DNA of 12,799 bases from JAIBJN01 sp035461525. GTDB taxonomy: Bacteria; Actinomycetota; Thermoleophilia; Gaiellales; Gaiellaceae. Of the stretch, positions 1 through 7,200 are shown piece by piece. The notes under the pieces were generated by a model. It was not told the DNA's origin. It saw only the letters and a list, made by a program, of their open reading frames with translations, and did not search any database. Made by a program: the position numbers and the translations under genes. The stretch's first letter is position 1, and every line of letters begins with the position of its first letter. The stretch is from the NCBI GenBank assembly GCA_035461525.1, contig DATHVD010000095.1, positions 1-12,799 of the forward strand. Direction: 5' to 3'.

Positions 1-326
1 AAGGTGCCCACCGCGCGCTGGGCGTTCGGGCGACCGGCGAGCGCGGCCAGCTCGCCGTAGGTGACGACCTCGCCGCGCGGCACCGCGCGCAGCGCCTCGG
101 CCACCGCGAGCTGGAACGGCGTCGTCCACTCGAGGTCGAGCTCGACGTCCCCGAACCCGACCGGCTCCCCCCGGAAGTACGCGCGCATGCGCTCCGCGAG
201 CCGGTGCTCCCCGTTCGCCGCCGGCGCGAGGCCTCCGCGCGGCAGCTCGTGGTAGAGGAGCGTCTCCTGCGAGAGGTAGAGGAGGCCGACGCCCCACCCG
301 GGAACCTCGTACGAGACGACGTCCAC
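1..326 (-). CDS. ogt: O6-alkylguanine-DNA alkyltransferase (MGMT/Ogt family), N-terminal part, cut by the window edge
   Basis: Repairs O6-alkylguanine in DNA by moving the alkyl group to its own active-site cysteine. Reading the minus strand from a GTG at 326 gives about 108 residues. The beginning (VDVVSYEVPGWGVGLLYLS) resembles the small N-terminal domain of Ogt proteins. The part near the window edge carries the typical helix-turn-helix entry: TPFQLAVAEALRAVPRGEV, then TYGELAALAGRPNAQRAVGT. The catalytic PCHR segment would lie beyond base 1, so activity cannot be judged. The gene diverges from pruA with only 18 nt between the two chosen starts, so the promoters must overlap. GTG at 326 fits the family's N-terminus, but no ribosome binding site is visible and the frame stays open further upstream. 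Family assignment is firm; the exact start is less sure. Confidence 0.85.
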   Translation of the reverse strand, partial: MDVVSYEVPGWGVGLLYLSQETLLYHELPRGGLAPAANGEHRLAERMRAYFRGEPVGFGDVELDLEWTTPFQLAVAEALRAVPRGEVVTYGELAALAGRPNAQRAVGT

Positions 327-331
327 GTCAA

Positions 332-337
332 TAGAAT
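332..337 (+). promoter_or_regulatory. -10 hexamer TAGAAT, leaderless promoter of pruA
   Basis: TAGAAT fits the TANNNT pattern and ends 7 nt before the GTG at 345. Transcription would then begin at or next to the start codon. The same geometry recurs at several other genes in the window. No clear -35 is seen. Confidence 0.5.
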
Positions 338-344
338 GCCGCGC

Positions 345-1981
<1,637 letters not shown>

Positions 1982-1985
<4 letters not shown>

Positions 1986-2587
1986 CCGGCCGTCGCCTGC
2001 GCGACCGCCCGCTCGAAGAGCTCCTCCGGCTGCGCGCCCATGACGAGCAGTCGCCCGGCGAGCACGAACGCCGGGATGGCGTGGATCCCGTGCCGGTTCG
2101 CCTCCTCCGTCGAGGCGACGATCCGGTCCGCGTAGCGGCCCCCGGCGATCGCCGAGGCGGCCTCGTCGCGGTCGAGACCCGCCTCCGTGACGAGGCCGAG
2201 CAGGATCTCGTCGTCGCCGATGTCGCGCGCCTCGGCCCAGTAGGCGTCGAGGAGGCGCCGGTGGACGGCGTCGTGGAGGCCGCGGTCGCGCGCGACCTCG
2301 GTGACCTGGAGCGCGTGGAGCGTGTTCGGGAGCGTCCGCGCGGGGTTGTACGTGAGCCCGGCCGCTTCGATCACGCGCTGCGTGTGCCCGTGGACCCCGG
2401 GCCCGTAGCGCCGCTCGAGGTCGGTGCGCTCGAGCCCACCCTCCTCGGGGTACTCGGGGTGGAGGAAGAAGGGCAGCCACTCCACCTGGGCGCCGAACCG
2501 GCGCTCGAGCCAGTCGGCCCTGGCGAGGCCGACGTAGCAGAACGGTCAGGTGTAGTCGCTCCAGATCGTGACCGTGAGGTCGCTCAC
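1982..2587 (-). CDS. FrnE/DsbA-family thiol oxidoreductase, candidate selenoprotein with in-frame UGA (Sec14)
   Basis: From GTG 2587 to the TAG at 1982-1984 the frame encodes 201 residues if the single TGA at 2546-2548 is read through. The N-terminus is MSDLTVTIWSDYT-(TGA)-PFCYVG, so the TGA is codon 14 and falls exactly on the first cysteine of the CPFC/CPWC redox motif of FrnE/DsbA-like proteins; C17 is kept. The rest matches the family: a helical insert, and a cis-proline loop HGIHAIPAFV with P172, then a C-terminal helix PEELFERAVAQA. These enzymes handle disulfide exchange. The start is supported by TAGCCT ending 6 nt upstream, as at other genes here. It begins 21 nt after the uvrC stop and ends overlapping pruA's stop. 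TGA is an ordinary stop for other genes in the window, so a local recoding signal is needed. Alternatives are a nonsense mutation, a sequencing error, or a shorter protein from GTG 2485 lacking the active site. Confidence 0.8.
2513..2548 (-). promoter_or_regulatory. SECIS-like hairpin immediately after the in-frame UGA
   Basis: On the minus strand the TGA (2548-2546) is followed by 12 nt and then a perfect 7-bp stem, GTCGGCC (2533-2527) with GGCCGAC (2519-2513), enclosing UCGCCAG. A U-G wobble (2526 with 2520) would make 8 bp and a 5-nt apical loop CGCCA, with G in second position, about 20 nt after the UGA. Bacterial SECIS elements are known as coding-region hairpins directly downstream of UGA with a small apical loop carrying an early G at about this distance. 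The match is good in geometry, but bacterial SECIS consensus is weak and such hairpins arise by chance in GC-rich DNA. Confidence 0.55.
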
Positions 2588-2593
2588 GTCCTC

Positions 2594-2599
2594 AGGCTA
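2594..2599 (-). promoter_or_regulatory. -10 hexamer TAGCCT before the selenoprotein candidate
   Basis: TAGCCT on the minus strand, then 6 nt (GAGGAC), then GTG 2587. This is the spacing seen at other leaderless starts in the window. GAGG within the spacer could also act as a weak ribosome binding site if the gene is read through from uvrC. It lies between the uvrC stop and the start, and supports initiation upstream of the TGA. Confidence 0.45.
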
Positions 2600-2608
2600 C
2601 CGACGGCG

Positions 2609-4480
2609 CTACGCGCGGCCGGCGCGGTGGAGCGCCGCGTGGACCTGCCGGCCGACCTTCGCCGGGACGCCTGGGACGCCCTCGAGCTCCTCGGGGCTGG
2701 CGGCGAGCAGCCGCTCCGTGGAGCCGAAGTGCTGCAGGAGGGCGCGACGGCGCGCGGGGCCGACGCCGGGGAGCGCGTCGAGGATCGACTCGCGCGCCTG
2801 CGCGTCGCGGCGTCGCCTGTGGAAGCCGAGCGCGAAGCGGTGCGCCTCGTCGCGGATCCGCTGCAGGAGCTGGAGCCCGGCCGAGCCGGGGTCGAGCCGG
2901 ACGGGATCCGGGCGCCCGGGGACGAACACCTCCTCCTCCCGCTTGGCGAGCGCGATCACCGCGACGCGCGGGAGGTCGTACGCCTGCATGGCCGCGAGCG
3001 CTGCCGAGAGCTGGCCCTTGCCGCCGTCGACGACGACGAGGTTCGGGATCGCGGCGAAGCCCTCGTCGTAGCGCTCCTCCGTCACCTGGCGGGCGCGGGC
3101 GAAGCGGCGCGAGATCACCTCGCCCATCATGGCGAAGTCGTCCTGCCCCGCGACGCCCTTGATCCCGAACTTGCGGTAGTGCGCCTTCTTCGGGACGGCG
3201 TCCTGGAAGACGACCATCGAGCCGACCGGCGCCGTCCCCTGGATCGTGGAGATGTCGTAGCACTCGACCCGGAGCGGGAGGCTCTCGAGGTTGAGGCGCT
3301 CGCGCAGCTCCTCGAGGGCCTCGACGCGCCGGAGGCGCTTGCGCTCGCGGCCGGCCGCGTCGCTCTCGAGGGCGAGCTGGGCGTTCTGCTGGGCGAGCTC
3401 CTGCAGGCGCCGCTTCTCGCCGCGGCGGGCGGGGCGCACCTCGACGCGGGAGCCGCGCAGGTCGGAGAGGAAGCCGGCGAGCGCAGGGCTCGGGGCCGCG
3501 TCGGGCGGGACGACGATCAGCGGCGGGACGCTCGGCGCGCCGCCGTAGTACTCGAGGCAGAAGGACTCGAGCAGCTGCGGCAGGTCCTCCCCGGCCTCGT
3601 TCTCGAGGTAGAAGGTGTGGCGGTCGACGAGCCGCCCGCCGCGGAGCGGGAAGACCTGGACGGCGGCGGTCGCGTTCGCGGCGGCGATGCCGAGCACGTC
3701 CACGGTGCCGATCTCCCGCCGGTCGGCGGCCTGGCGCTCGGCGAGGTGGCGGACGGCCGTGAGCCGGTTGCGGCAGCGCGCCGCCTCCTCGAACTCCTGC
3801 CGCTCGGCGGCGGCGCGCATGTCCTCCTCCAACCGTCTGAGCACCGGCCTTGTCTCGCCGGAGAGGAACTCGACCACGCCGTCGACGATCGCGCGGTAGG
3901 CCTCCTTCGTCACGTAGCCGACGCAGGGGGCGAGGCAGCGGTCGATGTGGTAGTCGAGGCACGGGATCCCCGAGTGCCGGCCGGGTTGAGGCCCCTCACA
4001 CGGCCGGTAGGGGAAGACACGGTTCAGGACGTCGAGCGTCTCGCGCACCTTCTTCGCAGAGGCGTACGGGCCGAAGTAGACGACGCCGCGGCGGTGCCGC
4101 TCCCGCGTGAACATGACCCGCGGGTACTCGTCCTCGACGGTGACGGCGATGTACGGGTAGCTCTTGTCGTCGCGGAGGCGGACGTTGAACGTCGGCCGGT
4201 GGCGCTTGATCAGATTCTGCTCGAGGTGGAAGGCCTCGACCTCGGTCTGCGTGACGATCACCTCGATCCGCTCGACGCGGGAGATCATCCGGTCGAGGCC
4301 CAGCCGCGTGTCCCCGCCGCGGAAGTACGAGCGGACCCGCGCGCGCAGCGACTTCGCCTTCCCCACGTAGAGGACGGCGTCGCGCGCGCCGCGGAAGAGG
4401 TAGACCCCCGGCTTCGCCGGGAGCCCCTTGAGCTGGCCCTCGATGCGCTCCTCGCGCGTGCTTTCAGCCGCCGTCGCCAT
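2609..4480 (-). CDS. uvrC: Excinuclease ABC subunit C
   Basis: Makes the two incisions either side of bulky DNA lesions together with UvrA and UvrB in nucleotide excision repair. 623 residues, a normal length. Domains in order: GIY-YIG nuclease near 22-100 (GVYLFR near 25-30, YVGKAKSLRARVRSY near 38-52, E89 region after FHLEQNL); a cysteine-rich stretch with C161, C174, C182 and C186, close to the spacing of the iron-sulfur ligands reported for UvrC; UVR domain near 205-240; an RNase H-like nuclease with YDISTIQG near 408-415 and VVDGGKGQL near 484-491; and a helix-hairpin-helix pair near 565-620 (LPGVGPARRRALL, then GVPGVPAKVG). The ATG at 4480 lies 9 nt after TAGGCT. The stop is 21 nt before the downstream selenoprotein candidate. 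Confidence 0.97.
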   Translation of the reverse strand: MATAAESTREERIEGQLKGLPAKPGVYLFRGARDAVLYVGKAKSLRARVRSYFRGGDTRLGLDRMISRVERIEVIVTQTEVEAFHLEQNLIKRHRPTFNVRLRDDKSYPYIAVTVEDEYPRVMFTRERHRRGVVYFGPYASAKKVRETLDVLNRVFPYRPCEGPQPGRHSGIPCLDYHIDRCLAPCVGYVTKEAYRAIVDGVVEFLSGETRPVLRRLEEDMRAAAERQEFEEAARCRNRLTAVRHLAERQAADRREIGTVDVLGIAAANATAAVQVFPLRGGRLVDRHTFYLENEAGEDLPQLLESFCLEYYGGAPSVPPLIVVPPDAAPSPALAGFLSDLRGSRVEVRPARRGEKRRLQELAQQNAQLALESDAAGRERKRLRRVEALEELRERLNLESLPLRVECYDISTIQGTAPVGSMVVFQDAVPKKAHYRKFGIKGVAGQDDFAMMGEVISRRFARARQVTEERYDEGFAAIPNLVVVDGGKGQLSAALAAMQAYDLPRVAVIALAKREEEVFVPGRPDPVRLDPGSAGLQLLQRIRDEAHRFALGFHRRRRDAQARESILDALPGVGPARRRALLQHFGSTERLLAASPEELEGVPGVPAKVGRQVHAALHRAGRA

Positions 4481-4489
4481 GTCCAGTCC

Positions 4490-4495
4490 AGCCTA
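4490..4495 (-). promoter_or_regulatory. -10 hexamer TAGGCT upstream of uvrC
   Basis: TAGGCT on the minus strand ends 9 nt before the uvrC ATG, implying a leader of only a few bases or none. No convincing -35 is seen. The paired dyads at 4529-4551 and 4603-4625 lie upstream of it. Confidence 0.4.
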
Positions 4496-4528
4496 GCCCG
4501 CCCCGCAGGTCTCCCCCGCCGCGAGGCC

Positions 4529-4551
4529 CGCTTGTGTTCCACGAGCACGAA
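4529..4551. repeat. Spaced dyad CGCTTGTG-N9-CACGAA, copy 1 (candidate operator)
   Basis: The 23-nt unit has arms CTTGTG and CACGAA, an imperfect inverted pair around a 9-nt spacer. A second copy with the same arms and spacer length but different spacer bases lies 74 nt away. Conserved arms with a free spacer are what a dimeric DNA-binding protein would leave. It sits 34 nt upstream of the proposed uvrC -10 box. Confidence 0.45.
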
Positions 4552-4602
4552 GTTCGACGTGTCCCCGGCGGACGCCCTTCTCCGGCTCAGCCGGCTCGGG
4601 AG

Positions 4603-4625
4603 CGCTTGTGCGTGTGAAACACGAA
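4603..4625. repeat. Spaced dyad CGCTTGTG-N9-CACGAA, copy 2 (candidate operator)
   Basis: Same 8-nt and 6-nt arms and 9-nt spacer as the copy at 4529-4551. The 74-nt offset is close to seven helical turns, so both would face the same side of the DNA. It ends 6 nt before the sirtuin stop codon, outside coding sequence. Confidence 0.45.
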
Positions 4626-4630
4626 CGCCG

Positions 4631-5392
4631 TCACGGGCTCGCGCCGAGGACGTCAGCGGCCGCCTCCAGCGCCGCGCCGGCGCTCTCCCGGAGGGCGAGG
4701 GCAGCGCGCGCGTCCACCCACGTCGGCGTGCGGTTGACGACGGCCACGCGGCCGCCCGCCGCGAGGGTCGCCCGCGGAAGGTCGGCGATCGGGTACACCT
4801 CGAGCGAGGAGCCGACGACGAGGAGCAGCCCGGCCTCCTCCGCGAGCGCGGTCGCGCGCTCGATCGCCCCCGCCGGCAGGAGCTCGTCGAAGAAGACGAC
4901 GTCCGGCTTCAGGATTGCGCCGCAGGCCGGGCAGGGCGGCGCGCCGTGCTCCACGAGCAGCGGCACGACCTGGGCAAGCGGGTACCGCGCCCCGCAGCCG
5001 GGGCAGGAGGACGTGCGGATGGAGCCGTGCACCTCGACCACCTCCCGGGAGCCGGCGCGCTCGTGGAGCATGTCGATGTTCTGGGTCACGACCGCCCGGA
5101 CGAGGCCCGCCCGCTCGAGCGCGGCGAGCGCGAGGTGCGCCCGGTTCGGCGCCGCCGCGCCGAGCATCTCGAAGCGCGGCGCGTAGAAGCGCCACACCTT
5201 GGCCGGGTCGCCCCGAAAGGCCCCGAGCGTCGCGTACTCGCGCGGATCGAACTCGGCCCAGATGCCGGTCGGCGAACGGAAGTCCGGGACGCCGCTCTCC
5301 GTAGAGACGCCCGCTCCGGTGAGGACGACGCACGGCTGATTCTCCCGGACCAGCTCGGCGAGCCTCTCGATGATCGGGTCTCTTGTCGTCAC
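4631..5392 (-). CDS. NAD-dependent protein deacylase, sirtuin (Sir2) family
   Basis: Removes acyl groups from lysines, consuming NAD+ and giving nicotinamide and O-acyl-ADP-ribose; cytoplasmic. 253 residues from GTG 5392, normal for bacterial sirtuins. The NAD-binding motif GAGVSTESGVPDFRS runs from about 26 to 40, QNID at 104-107, the catalytic histidine is H122 in EVHGS, four zinc cysteines are C130, C133 (CPGC), C154 and C157 (CPAC), KPDVVFFDE is at 162-170 and GSSLEV at 194-199. All key residues are present, so it should be active. The start matches the aligned start of the decayed copy at 6502. It is divergent from the small membrane gene at 5476. No TANNNT box lies close to the start. 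Confidence 0.95.
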   Translation of the reverse strand: MTTRDPIIERLAELVRENQPCVVLTGAGVSTESGVPDFRSPTGIWAEFDPREYATLGAFRGDPAKVWRFYAPRFEMLGAAAPNRAHLALAALERAGLVRAVVTQNIDMLHERAGSREVVEVHGSIRTSSCPGCGARYPLAQVVPLLVEHGAPPCPACGAILKPDVVFFDELLPAGAIERATALAEEAGLLLVVGSSLEVYPIADLPRATLAAGGRVAVVNRTPTWVDARAALALRESAGAALEAAADVLGASP

Positions 5393-5441
5393 GATCGGCG
5401 CTCCGCGCCTCCGGCCGCGCTGTTGCTTCCTCCTCCGGTGC

Positions 5442-5469
5442 TTGCAGGCAGTCGGCGCCGGACTAGGGT
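5442..5469 (+). promoter_or_regulatory. Promoter TTGCAG-N16-TAGGGT, leaderless
   Basis: TTGCAG at 5442-5447 and TAGGGT at 5464-5469 are 16 nt apart; the GTG at 5476 follows 6 nt after the -10 box. The stretch from the -10 to the start, TAGGGTGAGAGCGTG, differs at only two of 15 positions from that of the next gene. Confidence 0.55.
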
Positions 5470-5475
5470 GAGAGC

Positions 5476-5820
5476 GTGGGTGTCGATTCTTTCGACGAGC
5501 AGGAGCGGATCATTCGGCACTCTGGACGCATTCTCGCAATCGCGTTCGGTGCCGTCGGCGGCCTGCTCGTCGCCTTCATCGCGGCGCTGATCGTCGTCGG
5601 CCAGCTCGGCGGCGGTCTCTCGTCGCGCGAGGCAATGGATCGCTGCACGGCGACTCCGCCCGGTTTCCCGGCGAGGCTCGGCGAAGGCGTCTCCATCACG
5701 ACCATGTGGAGCTTCTGGCCGCCTGGCTACACCTGCGTGTACGCGGGACCCGCCGGAGTTGAGGAACACCCCGCCAACGCCGCCTGCCTCACCTCCGCGG
5801 GGTGGTGCAAGGAGCCGTAG
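5476..5820 (+). CDS. Small single-pass membrane protein of unknown function
   Basis: 114 residues from a leaderless GTG. A short N-terminal stretch with charged residues (1-18) is followed by one hydrophobic segment at about 19-42 rich in Ala, Val, Ile and Gly, then a soluble part with four cysteines (C57, C87, C104, C111) that could form two disulfides if exported. I do not recognise a family. The segment SREAMDRC after the membrane anchor resembles SRELIDRC in the next gene, which also has four cysteines, so the two may be distantly related. The function is unknown; a small exported or surface-anchored protein is the safest description. Confidence 0.7.
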   Translation: MGVDSFDEQERIIRHSGRILAIAFGAVGGLLVAFIAALIVVGQLGGGLSSREAMDRCTATPPGFPARLGEGVSITTMWSFWPPGYTCVYAGPAGVEEHPANAACLTSAGWCKEP

Positions 5821-5824
5821 GAGA

Positions 5825-5839
5825 TCGGGCCGGGCCCGA
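5825..5839 (+). other. Short inverted repeat TCGGGC-CGG-GCCCGA
   Basis: A 6-bp perfect stem 4 nt after the stop of the preceding gene. It could weakly terminate, but no T-run follows, so it is noted only as a hairpin. Confidence 0.25.
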
Positions 5840-5862
5840 CCAGAACACCAGTCCTCCGCTAC

Positions 5863-5890
5863 TTGCGGGTGGGCGACCGCGGGCTACGGT
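5863..5890 (+). promoter_or_regulatory. Promoter TTGCGG-N16-TACGGT, leaderless
   Basis: TTGCGG at 5863-5868 and TACGGT at 5885-5890 are 16 nt apart, and GTG 5897 follows after 6 nt (GAGAAC). The layout is the same as the promoter at 5442-5469. Confidence 0.55.
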
Positions 5891-5896
5891 GAGAAC

Positions 5897-6379
5897 GTGC
5901 GAAGGGCTTTGCTCCTCACGACTCTCGTCGTTGCTCTAGGAGGTGCCTTCTATTGGGCTGCGTTCGTCTGGGGCAACGAGTACAGCGCTGTGCCCTGGGG
6001 CCTCGCAAGCGTCTCCTCGAACGAGCTTACGGTGAGAATCGCATACCCCCGGGGGGATCGCACTTGCTACGACCTCGAGCGCGTTGAGAAGCAGGAAACG
6101 GCCACCACCGTAGTCCTCGAGGTGATTCGCAGGCAGGAGGCGAGGCGTAGCTGCGTTGACATCTACACGCACGAAGAGACAGACGTCGAACTCGATGCCC
6201 CTCTCGGCAGCCGCGAGCTCATTGATCGGTGCGCCGGCGAGCCACCTCCTTCTGCGCGTGACTTAGGAGAGCGCTTCGGCGAACTCTGGAGAGCCGGGCT
6301 TGATCGGGGTGGGCCAACAGATGATCCGCGGCTGAACATGTGTCCAGGGTCCTCGCTGGTCGCAGAGCGAGAGCGTTAG
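5897..6379 (+). CDS. Exported or membrane-anchored protein of unknown function
   Basis: 160 residues from the leaderless GTG at 5897; an upstream in-frame extension to 5759 would overlap the previous gene and is unlikely. The N-terminus (MRRALLLTTLVVALGGAF) is a signal peptide or membrane anchor, hydrophobic to about residue 25. The rest holds four cysteines (C57, C86, C112, C149) and the pattern ETATTVVLEV, then C-V-D-I-Y, then APLGSRELIDRC. That order of beta-strand motifs recalls small extracytoplasmic proteins of actinobacteria, from memory and without a named family. Codon use and GC are lower than in the neighbouring housekeeping genes. Its end overlaps the fading part of the sirtuin remnant on the other strand. 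Confidence 0.7.
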   Translation: MRRALLLTTLVVALGGAFYWAAFVWGNEYSAVPWGLASVSSNELTVRIAYPRGDRTCYDLERVEKQETATTVVLEVIRRQEARRSCVDIYTHEETDVELDAPLGSRELIDRCAGEPPPSARDLGERFGELWRAGLDRGGPTDDPRLNMCPGSSLVAERER

Positions 6380-6384
6380 CGCGA

Positions 6385-6502
6385 CCGGTGCTGAGCGAAC
6401 AAGCACCCCGCTCTCCGTGGAGACGCCCGCTCCGGTGAGGACGACGCACGGCTGGTTCGCGCTGATGAGCCGCGCCAGGGAAAGAGCGCTCCCGGTGGTC
6501 AC
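6385..6502 (-). pseudogene. Decayed 5' fragment of a second sirtuin gene
   Basis: Minus-strand reading from a GTG at 6502 gives MTT...LARLISANQPCVVLTGAGVSTESGV, aligning start-to-start with the intact sirtuin at 5392 (MTT...LAELVRENQPCVVL and on). At DNA level the 50 bases from about 6408 to 6457 are almost identical to 5291-5340. Beyond GV the copy has small deletions that remove the PDFRS part and shift the frame, though traces (GTTCG, CCGGT) continue to about 6385. No Rossmann or zinc parts follow. The open frame runs on to 6263 but as unrelated sequence overlapping the plus-strand gene. The 5' flanks of the two copies do not match, so this is an old partial duplication or the remnant of a paralogue. 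Confidence 0.75.
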
Positions 6503-6562
6503 GGCATCACTCTGCAGGATCCGGCGGGGACGCTCGCGTGCTTCGCACGAGAGCCTAACGGC

Positions 6563-6586
6563 GAAGCCCCGCGTGAGCGGGGCTTC
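6563..6586 (-). terminator. Strong hairpin terminator of the PRC-barrel gene
   Basis: GAAGCCCCGC-GTGA-GCGGGGCTTC, a perfect 10-bp GC-rich stem with a 4-nt loop, 23 nt past the stop of the minus-strand gene. No long T-run follows, as is common in high-GC actinobacteria. The same design (GGCCCCGC arms, 4-nt loop) ends the secreted-protein gene further on. Confidence 0.75.
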
Positions 6587-6609
6587 GGAAGTCCGGGACA
6601 AGGACGAGA

Positions 6610-6981
6610 TTACATGCGGCCGCGGGCCTGCTGGCGGGCGCGGTAGTAGTCACCGAGCTCGCTCCGGTACCTCTGCTCGCGATAGGCCTCCTCGTCGAAC
6701 TCCGGGGCGTTCTTGATCTCGTCCTTGGTGAGGTCGGCGAAGACCGTCTCGCCGTCGAGGTCGACGTCGCGGATCACGCCGGCCGGAAGCATGACCTTCC
6801 TGCCGAAGATCCACGGGCCCGTGTCGACGACGACGAAGCTGCCGCCGGCCTCGTGGGTCGCCTCGTCCACCTTGCCGATGCCGCCGTCGCGGGCCTCGAC
6901 CTCGAAGCCCGTCAGATCGACGTTCGACAGGTCGACCAGTGGCGTGGCGATGCTGAAAGTCCACAGCTCAACGATGGCCAT
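6610..6981 (-). CDS. PRC-barrel domain protein
   Basis: 123 residues from ATG 6981. The N-terminal 80 or so residues form a PRC-barrel-like beta domain: FEVEARDGGIGKVDEAT, a strand SFVVVDTGPWIFGRKVMLP, AGVIRDVDLDGETVFADLTKDEIKNAP (positions about 27-91). The C-terminus is charged and tyrosine-rich (EEAYREQRYRSELGDYYRAR), likely helical. Such small PRC-barrel proteins are widespread in soil actinobacteria and often linked with stress; their biochemical role is poorly known. Unlike most genes here it has a proper leader with a GGGAG ribosome binding site about 8 nt before the ATG and a sigma-B-like promoter further up. It is followed by a strong terminator, so it is a single-gene unit. The stop is TAA, the only one in the window. 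Confidence 0.85.
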   Translation of the reverse strand: MAIVELWTFSIATPLVDLSNVDLTGFEVEARDGGIGKVDEATHEAGGSFVVVDTGPWIFGRKVMLPAGVIRDVDLDGETVFADLTKDEIKNAPEFDEEAYREQRYRSELGDYYRARQQARGRM

Positions 6982-7032
6982 CTGCTCTACTCCCTTCGAT
7001 GATGCTCGGCGCCGAGTCGGCGTACGCATCCG

Positions 7033-7057
7033 GTACCCGACGGATCGGCGCCCAAAC
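7033..7057 (-). promoter_or_regulatory. Sigma-B-like stress promoter GTTTGG-N13-GGGTAC
   Basis: On the minus strand GTTTGG (7057-7052) and GGGTAC (7038-7033) are 13 nt apart. This fits the known general-stress sigma consensus GTTT(AA)-N12-14-GGGTA(T). Transcription would start about 45 nt before the PRC-barrel ATG, leaving space for the ribosome binding site. Confidence 0.6.
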
Positions 7058-7188
7058 AGGCGTCCGGGCTTCGCAAAGGGTTTGGTCGAGCCAGACCAGG
7101 CTCGCGTGCCCCGCCAGAACGAGGCTGGATCCCAGCGCTGCGCAGCCTCGAGGCCGCGCTCCGGGATTAGAGGCTCGCGGGCTCTCGT

Positions 7189-7194
7189 TACAGT
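7189..7194 (+). promoter_or_regulatory. -10 hexamer TACAGT, leaderless promoter of the diadenylate cyclase
   Basis: TACAGT followed by 6 nt (GGCCGG) and then ATG 7201. The spacing matches the other leaderless starts. Confidence 0.5.
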
Positions 7195-7200
7195 GGCCGG

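Noticed and set aside
204..344. Upstream extension of pruA to base 204
   Set aside because: It would overlap ogt antisense by 120 nt and the added residues do not resemble PruA; a promoter box lies at 332.
4481..4630. SOS box upstream of uvrC
   Set aside because: No GAAC-N4-GTTC is present; the dyads found there have a different sequence.
6586..6599. 14-mer CGGAAGTCCGGGAC shared with the sirtuin gene at 5277-5290, the very part missing from the remnant
   Set aside because: A match of this length is not improbable by chance in a GC-rich window, it overlaps the terminator stem by one base, and flanks do not extend the match.
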